A stretch of 64,000 nt of DNA, taken from Austwickia chelonae NBRC 105200 (GTDB lineage: Bacteria; Actinomycetota; Actinomycetes; Actinomycetales; Dermatophilaceae). The stretch is taken from assembly GCF_000298175.1 (NCBI RefSeq), contig NZ_BAGZ01000001.1, positions 124,001-188,000 of the forward strand, written 5' to 3'. The position numbers were made by a program, and so were the translations under genes. Shown piece by piece: positions 36,448-45,151 of this stretch. Each line of letters opens with the position of its first letter. The stretch's first letter is position 1. The notes beneath the pieces are model-generated. The model did no database searches and was not told the origin of the DNA. It worked only from the letters and a program-made list of their open reading frames with translations.

Positions 36448-37242
36448 ATGAATTCCGCCCTGGCCCGACGGCTGACCATGTTGGTGCTCGCAGCACCCCT
36501 GGCGCTCACGGCGTGCTCGGGTGGTTCCTCCCCGCAGCCCACCGGCGCGGCGAGTTCCTCCGCCCCGAACCTGGGCGAGCTCCAGCCCGGACAGCAGGTC
36601 GACAAGAACAAATTCTTCGAGACCGCGCGTTTCGGCGTGAAGCAGCTGAAGAGCCACAGCTTCACGAGCGAATACGGAAAATCCGGATCGGTCATGACGT
36701 CTTCGGGAGTGATCGATAATTCTGACCCCGGCAACGTAAAACGCCAGGTCACCATGAAGAGCCCCACGGGGAAGTCGCAAGACTTCGTCGTGGCCGACAA
36801 GTTCTTGTACTCGCGCACGAGCAATAGCAGCGATAAATGGATCAAGGCTCCGGTCGGGCAACGTGCCGACCAGATCCTGGCCTCGGTCAGCGCCGTACCC
36901 GACGACAGCAAGAATCTCGTTCAGCTGATCACCTATGTGGGCGAGGAAGATGTCAACGGCAAGAAGACGAAACATTTCTCGTTGACCTTGAATGCACCCA
37001 CAGGGAGCACAGCCGCAGCCACAGGTGATGCAGGCACTTCCAAAGTCGAGTACTGGCTGGACGATAAATATCTACCCCGCAAGATGGTCAATGTCGTCAA
37101 CGGTCTCCCGAGCACCACGCTCTACGACAAGTGGGGAGAGCCAGTGACCATCACTGTCCCCCCAGAGGACCAAGTGACCTTGGCTCCTTCCACCACGCCA
37201 CCGGGTTCGCCTGCGCCGACGGCCAGCAGCCCTGCTAAATAG
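36448..37242 (+). CDS. LolA/LprG-like lipoprotein, paralogue B
   Basis: A 264-residue lipoprotein with lipobox LTACS and the same design as the preceding gene: YVGEEDVNGKKTKHFSLTL, KVEYWLDDKYLPRKMVN and DKWGEPVTITVPPEDQV line up with the equivalents in paralogue A. Tandem duplication is the simplest explanation, though the two have diverged strongly. The domain is expected on the outer face of the membrane and may bind a lipid or lipoglycan. Ribosome site GGAGAAGGAG upstream of ATG. Confidence 0.8.
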   Translation: MNSALARRLTMLVLAAPLALTACSGGSSPQPTGAASSSAPNLGELQPGQQVDKNKFFETARFGVKQLKSHSFTSEYGKSGSVMTSSGVIDNSDPGNVKRQVTMKSPTGKSQDFVVADKFLYSRTSNSSDKWIKAPVGQRADQILASVSAVPDDSKNLVQLITYVGEEDVNGKKTKHFSLTLNAPTGSTAAATGDAGTSKVEYWLDDKYLPRKMVNVVNGLPSTTLYDKWGEPVTITVPPEDQVTLAPSTTPPGSPAPTASSPAK

Positions 37243-37292
37243 CCCTCAGCAGGGTGGCTGCGCTCGTCCTGCGCCGAGGGTCGTCACCACTC

Positions 37293-37574
37293 TCATCGTT
37301 CAGCGAAGCCGACAAGATCAGGACGTATATTTCCTCGCTGCACCACCACTGACTCGACACGGCCAGGGCGACCTGCGCTGCTGGGCTTCTCCGCCAGCAG
37401 AAGATGCAGTTGTTCGAGGGCTGCAGGATCACCCTGGGCACACACTTCCACGCGACCATCTGCCATATTTCTCGCGAAACCCACGAGTCCGAGTTCAAGG
37501 GCCCGCGATCTGGTCCACCAGCGGAAACCGACCCCTTGGACCCGGCCTCGGACGAAAATGGTCACCTTCTCCAT
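37293..37574 (-). CDS. acyP: Acylphosphatase
   Basis: Hydrolyses acyl phosphates such as carbamoyl phosphate. The 93-residue protein has the diagnostic VRGRVQGVGFRWWTR with the phosphate-binding arginine and GFARNMADGRVEV with the catalytic asparagine. The start at 37574 gives MEKVTIFVRGR, the normal position. It lies 66 bp upstream of nothing else on its strand but downstream of mutM, as in other Actinobacteria where acyP accompanies the rnc-mutM-smc block. Confidence 0.93.
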   Translation of the reverse strand: MEKVTIFVRGRVQGVGFRWWTRSRALELGLVGFARNMADGRVEVCAQGDPAALEQLHLLLAEKPSSAGRPGRVESVVVQRGNIRPDLVGFAER

Positions 37575-37640
37575 GTCTGAGATCGTAGGGCCTCGCTGTA
37601 CGGTCATCTGCAGCGCAGGGATGATCTCAAGGGCGCTCGT

Positions 37641-38519
37641 TCAACGCGGTAGAGGCTGGCAACGAGGGCAGAAGTGCGAAGAACGGTTCATAAAGGACTC
37701 TCGATATATCGCACTCCCGCACCGGGAGCAGGGTTTCCCGGCTCGGCCGTACACCTGAAGTGAACGTTCGAAGTAGCCACTGGCACCATTGACATTGACG
37801 TAGAGCGCATCGAAGCTCGTCCCACCGGCGTCCAGCGCTTCGGTCATGACTTCGCGGGCGTACCCGATCAATCCGATGATGCGGTCGGCGCTGAGCGCAG
37901 AAGCCGGGTGTTCACCATGAACCCCGGCACGCCATAGAGCTTCGTCAGCATAGATATTCCCGATTCCACTCACGAGACGCTGATCGAGCAAAGCCCGCTT
38001 GACCGCTGTTCTCCGTTTTCGAAGTGCCATCGCCAGATCTTCCGGAACGAATCCGGCTTCCAACGGATCCGGCGCAATATGCGCGATCGAAGCAGGAACA
38101 CCGTGAGCTAATTCAGAATACGTGAGTTTACTGTCAGGGATAAGGTCCGACCAGGCCAGCCCGCCGAAAGTACGTTGATCGACAAAGCGGAGCTGAAATC
38201 CATCGTCGTCGAAGTCAAAGGTGGCATGTTGATGTTTATGCCGAGGACATTCCTTCGACGAGACCAGCATCTGACCGCTCATCCCCAGGTGGATGATCAA
38301 GGCCTCATAGGAAGGGGCCAGAACCATCCATAGATATTTCCCCCTCCGTTCGACCGCGATGCAGCGTTGGCCAGCAGCTCTTGCGGACAGGTCCGAGGCG
38401 CCGGACAGATGTCGACGAGCAACCCTGGATCCGGACAGATGCAATGCGCCGATGGTACGGCCGAGGACATGTTCTTCCAGCCCTCGCCGTACCACCTCCA
38501 CTTCGGGAAGCTCAGGCAT
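37641..38519 (-). CDS. mutM: Formamidopyrimidine-DNA glycosylase
   Basis: Base-excision repair enzyme removing 8-oxoguanine and FaPy lesions. The start at 38519 gives [15 protein letters not shown], with the catalytic P2 and E3 after methionine removal. The conserved lysine follows in VERRGKYLW; the zinc finger is [12 protein letters not shown] with later CPRCQ. The 292-residue length is normal. The start overlaps the rnc 3' end by 8 bp, so rnc and mutM are coupled. Confidence 0.96.
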   Translation of the reverse strand: MPELPEVEVVRRGLEEHVLGRTIGALHLSGSRVARRHLSGASDLSARAAGQRCIAVERRGKYLWMVLAPSYEALIIHLGMSGQMLVSSKECPRHKHQHATFDFDDDGFQLRFVDQRTFGGLAWSDLIPDSKLTYSELAHGVPASIAHIAPDPLEAGFVPEDLAMALRKRRTAVKRALLDQRLVSGIGNIYADEALWRAGVHGEHPASALSADRIIGLIGYAREVMTEALDAGGTSFDALYVNVNGASGYFERSLQVYGRAGKPCSRCGSAIYRESFMNRSSHFCPRCQPLPR

Positions 38520-39315
38520 GTGTCCCTTGCACATCGGCGGGACCTTCAGCCGCTTCCACGATATCGGCGGCTTCCCTGGTGGCGACCTGGGCACGGCGGT
38601 CCAGTTCGGTCCAGGCCACCTCGGCAGCGCGTTGTTCGGCTTCCTTCTTGGAATGGCCCACGCCTTCGCCGAGAACTTCTTCGCCGATCACCGCGCGAGC
38701 AGTGAAAACCTTCTCGTGGTCGGGTCCGTTCTCGGAGACCTTGTACTCGGGAACCCCGTAAGCACCGGATGCCGCGAGTTCCTGCAGACTGGTCTTCCAG
38801 TCAAGGCCTGCCCCGAGCCTGGTGGACGCTTTCATCAGCGGATCAACGAGATGGTGCACGAAAACACGAGAAGTCTCGATCCCCTCGGCCAGATACACCG
38901 TCCCGATCACCGCCTCGACAGTGTCGGCGAGGATAGAGGCTTTGTCCCGGCCCCCAGTCGCTTCTTCTCCTCTCCCGAGGAGAAGAAAGTCTCCCAATCC
39001 GAGAGTCCGACCGACTGCCGCCAAAGCGCGCATGTTGACGCAAGCCGCGCGCAGCTTGGCCAGCTGCCCCTCGGCAAGGTCAGGATGATCGCTGTACAGC
39101 GATTCAGTGACGACGAGCCCCAACACCGAATCGCCCAGGAACTCTAAGCGCTCGTTGTTGGGGATTCCGCCGTTCTCATAGGCATAGCTGCGGTGTGTCA
39201 GAGCATGACGAAGAGCGCCCTCATCGAGCCGTACACCCAAGATCTCGTGGATCCGGTCGACGAGCTCAACGACAGGGCGTTCTTCACCACGTCCGCTCTT
39301 GTGGCTGGAAGCCAT
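38512..39315 (-). CDS. rnc: Ribonuclease III
   Basis: Cleaves double-stranded RNA in rRNA and mRNA processing. The 267-residue protein has the catalytic [18 protein letters not shown], a second acidic cluster in [16 protein letters not shown] and a C-terminal double-stranded-RNA-binding domain ([11 protein letters not shown]...[13 protein letters not shown]). Start at 39315 (MASSHKSG) lies 11 bp after the rpmF stop; the earlier in-frame ATG would overlap rpmF. Belongs to DUF177-rpmF-rnc-mutM. Confidence 0.96.
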   Translation of the reverse strand: MASSHKSGRGEERPVVELVDRIHEILGVRLDEGALRHALTHRSYAYENGGIPNNERLEFLGDSVLGLVVTESLYSDHPDLAEGQLAKLRAACVNMRALAAVGRTLGLGDFLLLGRGEEATGGRDKASILADTVEAVIGTVYLAEGIETSRVFVHHLVDPLMKASTRLGAGLDWKTSLQELAASGAYGVPEYKVSENGPDHEKVFTARAVIGEEVLGEGVGHSKKEAEQRAAEVAWTELDRRAQVATREAADIVEAAEGPADVQGTHA

Positions 39316-39325
39316 GCGCCGCGGG

Positions 39326-39520
39326 TCAGGCCTGGTGCTCGCTGCGCTCGGCGACGGCGTAGTGACGCCCGTTGTAGGAGCCACAGGACGAGCAGGCAAT
39401 ATGCGGCATCTTCGGCGACGAGCAGCTCGGGCACGTAGCCAGAGCTGTAGGCATCGCCTTCCAGTTGGCGCGACGGGAGCGGGTGTTGGAGCGCGACATC
39501 TTCCGCTTGGGGACGGCCAC
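39326..39520 (-). CDS. rpmF: 50S ribosomal protein L32, zinc-binding form
   Basis: A 64-residue ribosomal protein with the conserved [20 protein letters not shown] start. It has the two cysteine pairs CPSCSSPK and CSSCGSYNG, so it is the zinc-containing (C+) form. GTG start follows GAGGAAC and lies one base after the DUF177 stop (TGAcGTG), which indicates translational coupling. In Actinobacteria the zinc-free form can replace this one under zinc limitation; no such paralogue is in this window. Confidence 0.96.
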   Translation of the reverse strand: MAVPKRKMSRSNTRSRRANWKAMPTALATCPSCSSPKMPHIACSSCGSYNGRHYAVAERSEHQA

Positions 39521-39521
39521 G

Positions 39522-40106
39522 TCAGTTCCTCTTCTCTTCAACGTGGACGCCGTCGGTCAATAGACCGGTAAGAGACGCCCAGCGGGGGTCGATGATCTCG
39601 TGGGAATGCTCCAAGTCATCGGCAAGAGATTGACCGCACTCGGAGCACAGACCGGGACAATCCGTCCGGCAAACCGGCTGGAACGGAAGTTGCAACACCA
39701 CCGCGTCCCGGAGTACGGGCTGGAGATCGAGCAGGTCTTTCTCCAACACGTACTGGTCTTCGTCGTCGTCTCCCACCTCATGATGGTGGGTCGCGCGGTC
39801 GGCGTAGGCGAACAATTCCTGGAAGCGAGCCTGCACAGGCAGGCTCATCGTCTCCAGGCACCGCACGCAGGCGCCCCGTGCAACCGACTCGACCGTTCCG
39901 GAGACGAGCACACCTTCCAGGACGGACTCGAGCCGAGCATCGATCTCGAGTTCCTCCCCGGCGGGGATGGCAATGACATCCGTGCCCATCTCACTGTCCA
40001 GCCGGACGATGCGCTGGAACTCGCTCATGGAACCGGCACGCCTTCCCAGAACTCGGGTGTCGAACACCAGAGGGCTGCGAGGATCTACGCTGTTCATGGC
40101 TTCCAC
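39522..40106 (-). CDS. DUF177 (YceD-like) protein
   Basis: A 194-residue member of the DUF177 family, which always accompanies rpmF and is linked to large-subunit rRNA metabolism. Conserved features are the [14 protein letters not shown] segment and the late cysteine cluster [16 protein letters not shown], a possible metal site, followed by IDPRWASL. Start could be ATG 40106 or, three codons later, ATG 40097. A promoter-like pair is at 40166-40195. Confidence 0.9.
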   Translation of the reverse strand: MEAMNSVDPRSPLVFDTRVLGRRAGSMSEFQRIVRLDSEMGTDVIAIPAGEELEIDARLESVLEGVLVSGTVESVARGACVRCLETMSLPVQARFQELFAYADRATHHHEVGDDDEDQYVLEKDLLDLQPVLRDAVVLQLPFQPVCRTDCPGLCSECGQSLADDLEHSHEIIDPRWASLTGLLTDGVHVEEKRN

Positions 40107-40165
40107 ATCGTCGGCGGGACTTCATTTCAGAACGGTCTTGTCACATCGACACAGACCGACTTCCC

Positions 40166-40195
40166 ACTGTAGCGTCCGGCGCGGCAGTGCCCCAA
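40166..40195 (-). promoter_or_regulatory. Candidate promoter of DUF177-rpmF-rnc-mutM
   Basis: Minus strand TTGGGG (40195-40190), 18-bp spacer, TACAGT (40171-40166). About 60 bp before the DUF177 start. Confidence 0.45.
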
Positions 40196-40229
40196 ATGGC
40201 TCCCGAACAAGCCGGAGAACTGTCGATAC

Positions 40230-40730
40230 TCAGCGTGAACTCGCCAGTCGGTCCTGCAAAGCTTGCCGTACTCGGACGGAGACCAAGCCGGAGATATCTC
40301 CCCCCAAACGAGCAACTTCCTTCATCAAGGATGAAGAGACCTGACTGTAAGTAGGTTCTCCGGGCAGGAAAAGAGTCTCGACCCCCGTCAGATGACGATT
40401 CATCACCGCCATCGGCAACTCGTAGCTGTAGTCGGTCTCCCCCCGCAACCCCTTGATGATGGCTTGCACCCCCAGGTCCCTGCAGACATCGACCAGAAGT
40501 CGATCGGCGAAGGTCACGACCCGCACCGTGGTCAGGCCCGCGTCTGAGAGCTCCTTCTCGACCATCTCGAGCCGCTCCTGCGGAGTGAAGAGGCCTTGTT
40601 TGGCCGGATTGTGCAGGATGGCGACCACGACCTCGTCGTACAGACCACAAGCCCTGGTGATCACATCCAGGTGGCCGAGGGTGACCGGGTCGTACGACCC
40701 GGGACAGACGCAACGACGGACAACGCTCAC
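40230..40730 (-). CDS. coaD: Phosphopantetheine adenylyltransferase
   Basis: Penultimate step of coenzyme A synthesis: ATP plus 4'-phosphopantetheine gives dephospho-CoA. The 166-residue protein has the nucleotidyltransferase motif CPGSYDPVTLGHLDVI, IKGLRGETDYSYELPMAVMN and the C-terminal PTYSQVSSSLMKEVARLGGD, corresponding to the ISSS motif. GTG start at 40730 lies 7 nt after TAGGTT, so the message is probably leaderless. Confidence 0.96.
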   Translation of the reverse strand: MSVVRRCVCPGSYDPVTLGHLDVITRACGLYDEVVVAILHNPAKQGLFTPQERLEMVEKELSDAGLTTVRVVTFADRLLVDVCRDLGVQAIIKGLRGETDYSYELPMAVMNRHLTGVETLFLPGEPTYSQVSSSLMKEVARLGGDISGLVSVRVRQALQDRLASSR

Positions 40731-40737
40731 ATCGAAA

Positions 40738-40743
40738 AACCTA
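40738..40743 (-). promoter_or_regulatory. -10 box TAGGTT, leaderless start of coaD
   Basis: TAGGTT on the minus strand ends 7 nt before the GTG start at 40730; there is no ribosome site. Confidence 0.6.
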
Positions 40744-40759
40744 ACAGTGAAGGCTCTGC

Positions 40760-41215
40760 TCAGGCGGTGCGGGCACTCAGATCCGCCCGTAGCGCCTCCG
40801 GAGTGGGATGACTGACGGCGTCGCCATTCCTCAAGATGGCGGTCGGAACCACCTCCGCACCTCCGTTCACATCACGTACGAAGGCAGCTGCCTCGTCATC
40901 GGCCCACACATTGACCCACAGGATCTGACCGGACACAGAACGAAGTGCCGAACGTAGGCGGAGACATCCCCAGGACCCAGGACGCCAGTAGACCACGACG
41001 AACCCGTCACGTACATGACGTTGCTGCGCATCCCAATGGGTCAACGAACGGTCCTGCCGCAAAGGAGAGGACACCCAGGCTGCCGCCAGGCACACGGACA
41101 TGACGACTAAGCCCCATAACGCTGAGTCGGCACCGATGAGCATGGCGCACAAGGCCACTCCTGTCACGACCCATACAGCGGCATGCCGCCAACGAGCTCG
41201 CTGCGATCTGCTCAC
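40760..41215 (-). CDS. Membrane protein with glutaredoxin-like domain lacking first active-site cysteine
   Basis: A 151-residue protein: two membrane helices (AVWVVTGVALCAMLIGAD and WGLVVMSVCLAAAWVS), then a thioredoxin/glutaredoxin-like domain of about 80 residues. The active-site region reads VVYWRPGSWGCLRLRSAL; the normal CxxC is SWGC, so the first cysteine is serine. The cis-proline equivalent is in EVVPTAIL. Possibly a redox protein with altered mechanism or a non-catalytic thiol sensor on the cytoplasmic side. GTG start 7 nt after a TAGAGT box. It lies 29 bp upstream of coaD. Confidence 0.75.
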   Translation of the reverse strand: MSRSQRARWRHAAVWVVTGVALCAMLIGADSALWGLVVMSVCLAAAWVSSPLRQDRSLTHWDAQQRHVRDGFVVVYWRPGSWGCLRLRSALRSVSGQILWVNVWADDEAAAFVRDVNGGAEVVPTAILRNGDAVSHPTPEALRADLSARTA

Positions 41216-41222
41216 CTGTCGG

Positions 41223-41228
41223 ACTCTA
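41223..41228 (-). promoter_or_regulatory. -10 box TAGAGT, leaderless start of redoxin-like gene
   Basis: TAGAGT on the minus strand ends 7 nt before the GTG at 41215. The rest of the 285-bp gap 41216-41500 holds nothing else I can support. Confidence 0.6.
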
Positions 41229-41500
41229 TCCGCGGCTCATGTGTGCACATGACCACTCGCCGCACAGATGGCCTGTTCGTAATCGAGACGCAACCAAGCA
41301 GAGACCCAGATGTCACCGTCGCCACCGGATGCGAAAAGAAGCACCAGAGACAACCTCGATGAGAGCAGACCGGCTGCTGCCTGAGAAGAAGCCTCAGTTT
41401 CGTCTCCATCCGCTCAGCACGACAAAGAAAGAAGAACACAGCATGGCACTCCAGCCCCGAACACGTCGTCTTTACCCCGAACGTTCTTCTTGGTTATGGA

Positions 41501-42121
41501 CTAAGGATGTTCGACATCGGTAAATGCCCCTGGGTTCAGGTCTGTCTCCGCGAACCACAATTGCGTTTCGCCATATCGCTTCTCCGAAAACCTCCGCAGT
41601 CCCTGAGGCCAGGCGGGCTCCAAGGAACGGGTGGAGCGTTCCACCACCACTACTGCCGAGTCGGTCAACCAGCCGCGGTGGACAAGAAGATCCAAATCCT
41701 CCGACAGACGCTCGTCCCCCAAGTCGTAAGGGGGGTCGGACAGTACCAGGTCATACGGATTCGTCATCGCGCCGCCCCCTAGGAATCGCTGGACCGAATC
41801 GCTCCGGACCGCTCCCGCCGGAACAGGAGAACGGCCCCGGCAAGACTCCGTCACCAAGGCGAGATTCCGCCGAGCCACACCAGCCGCAGCCCGGGCCTGC
41901 TCCACGAGAACGACCTCGATCGCTCCCCGGCTCATGGCTTCCAGGCCCAAAGCTCCCGAACCTGCGTAAAGATCCAACACCCGAGCGCCCTCCACCGCGC
42001 CCAGGTGTTCCAGACGGGAGAAGAGCGCCTCCCTCACCCGGTCACTCGTCGGCCTCGTTCCCGATCCTGGGGGGGTCGACAGCCGCAGGCCACCAGCCGC
42101 CCCGGCCACGATACGTGTCAT
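41501..42121 (-). CDS. rsmD: 16S rRNA (guanine-966 N2)-methyltransferase RsmD
   Basis: A 206-residue methyltransferase acting on assembled 30S precursor. MTRIVAGAAGGLRLSTPPGS is the family start; SAM motif VLDLYAGSGALGLEAMSRG and catalytic VLSDPPYDLGD (N6/N2-type DPPY) are intact. Start at 42121 lies 5 bp after the recG stop; upstream in-frame starts would overlap recG. Usually followed directly by coaD; here a redoxin-like gene and a gap intervene. Confidence 0.95.
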   Translation of the reverse strand: MTRIVAGAAGGLRLSTPPGSGTRPTSDRVREALFSRLEHLGAVEGARVLDLYAGSGALGLEAMSRGAIEVVLVEQARAAAGVARRNLALVTESCRGRSPVPAGAVRSDSVQRFLGGGAMTNPYDLVLSDPPYDLGDERLSEDLDLLVHRGWLTDSAVVVVERSTRSLEPAWPQGLRRFSEKRYGETQLWFAETDLNPGAFTDVEHP

Positions 42122-42125
42122 CTCG

Positions 42126-44396
42126 TCATCCTCGTTCCAGGAAAGCTGCCCGTTCTGCATCCATCATGTGGTCAACCGCAGCAGCCAGAACCGGGTACCT
42201 GGTCAACGAAGCATCCTCGCCCACGATAGCGAGTGCGTCCTCCCTGGCCTGGACGATGATCTGTTCATCGGTGCGGACCCTCAGAACTTTCAGGGAGGAA
42301 GCTCCCCCGGCCTGTTTGGCGCCCAGGACATCGCCCTCTCTGCGTTGACGCAGGTCGAGCCGGGACAGCTCGAACCCGTCCGTCGTCGATGCCACCGCCC
42401 CCAGTCGCTCGCGAGCCGCCGAGGACCGGGAACCGGTCACCAGGAGACACAGTCCGGCTGCCGTTCCCCGGCCGACCCGCCCCCGCAGCTGATGGAGCTG
42501 GCTGACTCCGAAACGATCGGCGTCCAACACGACCATGGTCGTCGCATTGGGAACGTCGACCCCGACCTCGACGATGGTGGTGGCGACAAGAACGTCGATC
42601 TCGCCCCCGGAGAAGGCATTCATCACGGATTCTTTCTCCTCCGCAGGGAGCCGCCCGTGCAGGAGTCCGATCCGCAACCCTTGCAGAGCCGGGTGTTCTC
42701 GAAGCTCCTCCAATGTGGACAAAACCCCTCGAGGTGGGCGGGTTCCTCTCCGCCCGGACTCTCCACTGCTCAGATCCGGATCCGGGAGTGGGTCGCCCCA
42801 CTCGTCGTATTCCTCGTCCCCGTAGAAGTTGTCCACTTCGTGTTCCCCCTGCATCGCCTCCTCTGCGGAGAGAGCGAAGAGGTCGGTGTCCTCGTCCGAC
42901 TCGCCGATCCGAGGGCAGACGACATAGGCCTGATGCCCGCCGCGCACCTCTTCGGCAAGTCGTTCCCAGGTTCTGTCGTACCAGCGGGGGTTGTCCACCA
43001 CATGGGAGACGATCGGTGAACGGCCGGCGGGAACCTGGTCCAGGACAGAGGTGTCCATGTCGCCGAAGACTGTCATCGCTACCGTACGTGGGATCGGCGT
43101 CGCGGTCATCACCAAGACGTGCGGAGTGCCTGCGCGAGCCTTCTTCCGCAGACTGTCACGCTGCTCCACCCCGAATCGATGCTGCTCGTCGACTACGACC
43201 AGTCCCAGGTCGGCGAAATCGACCCCGTCTTGAAGAAGCGCGTGAGTGCCCACGACGATCCCGGCCTGACCAGACGCCGCTTCCAGGAGAGCTCTACGAC
43301 GCTCGGTCGTGTTCTGGTGCCCGGTGAGCAAGGTGACCGTCGTCCCACGCGTCGATCCACCGAGCAGTCCGCCCTCGGCCAGGTCACCGAGCAGCCCTCG
43401 GATGGAGCGGAAATGTTGAGCTGCCAGAACCTCAGTCGGCGCCAGGAGCACAGCCTGCCCGCCGGCGTCGACCACAGCGAGCATCGCCCGGAGGGCCACC
43501 ACGGTCTTGCCCGAGCCCACCTCACCCTGGAGCAGGCGGTTCATCGGACGTTTCCGGGCCAGGTCGGCGAGAATCTCGTCACAGACCCTGGTCTGCCCAT
43601 CGGTCAGCGTGAAGGGCATGCGGCGGTCGAATTCGGTCAACAAACCTGCGCCGTGCTGATCACGAGGAACGGCCATCGCCTGGGCCTGCTCATTCCGACG
43701 CTTGGCTAGGACGACTTGCAGGACGAGGGCCTCTTCGTACTTCAGGGCCTTCATCCCCCGGTGGTGGTCAGCGTGCTTCTTGGGCCGATGGACCATTTCC
43801 ATGGCCTGGACGAAAGTCGGTAGTTCACGTCTGCACCGAACCTCCTCCGGCACCAGGGCAGGAGGTTCCTCCATCATCAGAAGGGTCTGAGCAGCCAGAC
43901 GACTGATCGTGAACGAAGGCAATTTGGGCACGTCCAGATAGATGGGGAAGAGCTCGACTCCGTCCAGACTTGTCCGGTCGCCGGAGTCCTCCTCGCCGAA
44001 TACTTCGTAGGCCGGATGCGCCAACTGCCATCGAGCACCGTAACGGCCGACCTGGCCTGCGAAGATGCCACGAACTCCCGACTTCAGCGCGAGTTCGTGG
44101 CCATAGGCGGAGAAGAAGGTCAGATCGATCTCCTGCCCTCCTGTCGTACGGACGGTGGCATTGAGCATCCGTCCCCGTCGGTGGAGCATCCGCCGGGTGC
44201 TGGCCGTGACGACCTGCCCGACGAAGGCGATCGGATCCCCCTCTCGGAGAGATCCCAGGTCGGTCTGTCGGTCCAGGTATCGCCGGGGCAGGAACCACAG
44301 AAGATCTTCGACGGTCTCCAGGCCACGATGAGAGTTCAGTTGCTTGGCTGCATGGGCGGGGAGTGCATTCTTCAACGGTGTGCGGAGAGTGACCAT
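42126..44396 (-). CDS. recG: ATP-dependent DNA helicase RecG
   Basis: Branch-migrates stalled forks and Holliday junctions. The 756-residue protein has the N-terminal wedge OB domain (EGDPIAFVGQVVTAS...), Walker A GEVGSGKTVVALRAM, LVVVDEQHRFGVEQR (RecG-type DEQH box), TATPIPRT and the helicase C domain with TTIVEVGVDVPNATTMVV and QLRGRVGRG. An acidic insert (DTDLFALSAEEAMQGEHEVD) in the helicase C region lengthens it. Start MVTLRTPLKNALPA at 44396. Confidence 0.95.
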   Translation of the reverse strand: MVTLRTPLKNALPAHAAKQLNSHRGLETVEDLLWFLPRRYLDRQTDLGSLREGDPIAFVGQVVTASTRRMLHRRGRMLNATVRTTGGQEIDLTFFSAYGHELALKSGVRGIFAGQVGRYGARWQLAHPAYEVFGEEDSGDRTSLDGVELFPIYLDVPKLPSFTISRLAAQTLLMMEEPPALVPEEVRCRRELPTFVQAMEMVHRPKKHADHHRGMKALKYEEALVLQVVLAKRRNEQAQAMAVPRDQHGAGLLTEFDRRMPFTLTDGQTRVCDEILADLARKRPMNRLLQGEVGSGKTVVALRAMLAVVDAGGQAVLLAPTEVLAAQHFRSIRGLLGDLAEGGLLGGSTRGTTVTLLTGHQNTTERRRALLEAASGQAGIVVGTHALLQDGVDFADLGLVVVDEQHRFGVEQRDSLRKKARAGTPHVLVMTATPIPRTVAMTVFGDMDTSVLDQVPAGRSPIVSHVVDNPRWYDRTWERLAEEVRGGHQAYVVCPRIGESDEDTDLFALSAEEAMQGEHEVDNFYGDEEYDEWGDPLPDPDLSSGESGRRGTRPPRGVLSTLEELREHPALQGLRIGLLHGRLPAEEKESVMNAFSGGEIDVLVATTIVEVGVDVPNATTMVVLDADRFGVSQLHQLRGRVGRGTAAGLCLLVTGSRSSAARERLGAVASTTDGFELSRLDLRQRREGDVLGAKQAGGASSLKVLRVRTDEQIIVQAREDALAIVGEDASLTRYPVLAAAVDHMMDAERAAFLERG

Positions 44397-44641
44397 TGCT
44401 CGTCCTTTCCCTGCGACATCCCCCGGCAGACGGGGGTCGGCGCCGTCGTTCCGCCCCGGCCTCGACGGGCATGGACCATTTCTCCGCCGTATCGGGGTTC
44501 GTCGGCGGGTAGCACTGCGCGGACGCACGGCGTCTGACAGAGAACTGTCCCGGAGCTACCGTCGGTGCTCGCAGCGGCACATCCCGCTGCCATCTGCCGT
44601 CGGGCCTTCTCCGGAATCAGCACTTCGATCACCTCAGCCAC
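44372..44641 (-). CDS. Possible small cysteine-containing protein overlapping recG start
   Basis: An 89-residue frame beginning GTG at 44641, preceded by a strong ribosome site GAAGGAGAA at good spacing. The product begins VAEVIEVLIPEKARRQM and contains four cysteines (AGCAA, VLCQTPCV, PVCRG) with a basic, low-complexity C terminus. It overlaps recG by 25 bp. No family is recognised, and the C-terminal half looks like ordinary GC-rich sequence, so only the initiation region argues for translation. In many Actinobacteria a DAK-domain gene fills this place between rpmB and recG; it is absent here. Confidence 0.4.
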   Translation of the reverse strand: MAEVIEVLIPEKARRQMAAGCAAASTDGSSGTVLCQTPCVRAVLPADEPRYGGEMVHARRGRGGTTAPTPVCRGMSQGKDEQWSLSAHR

Positions 44642-44802
44642 AAGTTCTCCTTCGATGAGGCGATCACTCTCTGCGAACTTTCCCAGGCTTTCGACACAGA
44701 AGGCTAACTGCCCTCTCCGACAAGGAACACACCTCCGATTTCGGCCGATGTCCCCGCCGGTTGTCGACTGCATTTGGGCTTGCGCCCTGCCCTCGGCTAC
44801 GC

Positions 44803-44831
44803 TTGACCGGTTCCCTGAGTACGAATGTAGT
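44803..44831 (+). promoter_or_regulatory. Promoter of rpmB
   Basis: TTGACC (44803-44808), 17-bp spacer, TGTAGT (44826-44831), then a T-run. This gives a leader of about 45 nt before rpmB. Confidence 0.6.
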
Positions 44832-44885
44832 TTTTTGTACCTGGGGAGTCCCACGATCATCATCACGTCCCCGTAGGAGATTCCC

Positions 44886-45080
44886 GTGGCTGCCAACTGC
44901 GATGTCTGCGGCAAGGGGCCGACCTTCGGTCACAGCATCTCGCACTCACACCGCCGCACGAACCGCCGTTGGACCCCGAACATCCAGCGGGTCAAGGCGT
45001 TCGTCGGCGAAGCAGGTGTCACCCCGAAGCGGCTCAATGTCTGCACTTCCTGCCTCAAAGCAGGAAAGGTCAAGCGCTGA
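44886..45080 (+). CDS. rpmB: 50S ribosomal protein L28, zinc-binding form
   Basis: A 64-residue ribosomal protein. VAANCDVCGKGPTFGHSISH and NVCTSCLKAGKVKR carry the two CxxC pairs, so this is the zinc-containing C+ form. GTG start with GTAGGAG upstream. Own promoter at 44803-44831 and a strong terminator at 45103-45131 make it a monocistronic unit. Confidence 0.96.
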   Translation: MAANCDVCGKGPTFGHSISHSHRRTNRRWTPNIQRVKAFVGEAGVTPKRLNVCTSCLKAGKVKR

Positions 45081-45102
45081 TTCCTTAGCGTTCGTCGACG
45101 AC

Positions 45103-45131
45103 AACCGTTCCCGTTAGCGGGAACGGTTTTT
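45103..45131 (+). terminator. Rho-independent terminator of rpmB
   Basis: Stem aaccgttcccg/cgggaacggtt, 4-nt loop ttag and a following T-run. The clearest intrinsic terminator in the window. Confidence 0.9.
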
Positions 45132-45151
45132 GTCGTTCCCTGGACCATTTC

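Noticed and set aside
41239-41523. 94-codon plus-strand frame in the rsmD downstream gap
   Set aside because: No ribosome site or family features; the frame overlaps the rsmD 3' end.
44565-44876. 103-codon plus-strand frame upstream of rpmB
   Set aside because: No ribosome site, Ser/Arg-rich shadow composition, and it covers the rpmB promoter.
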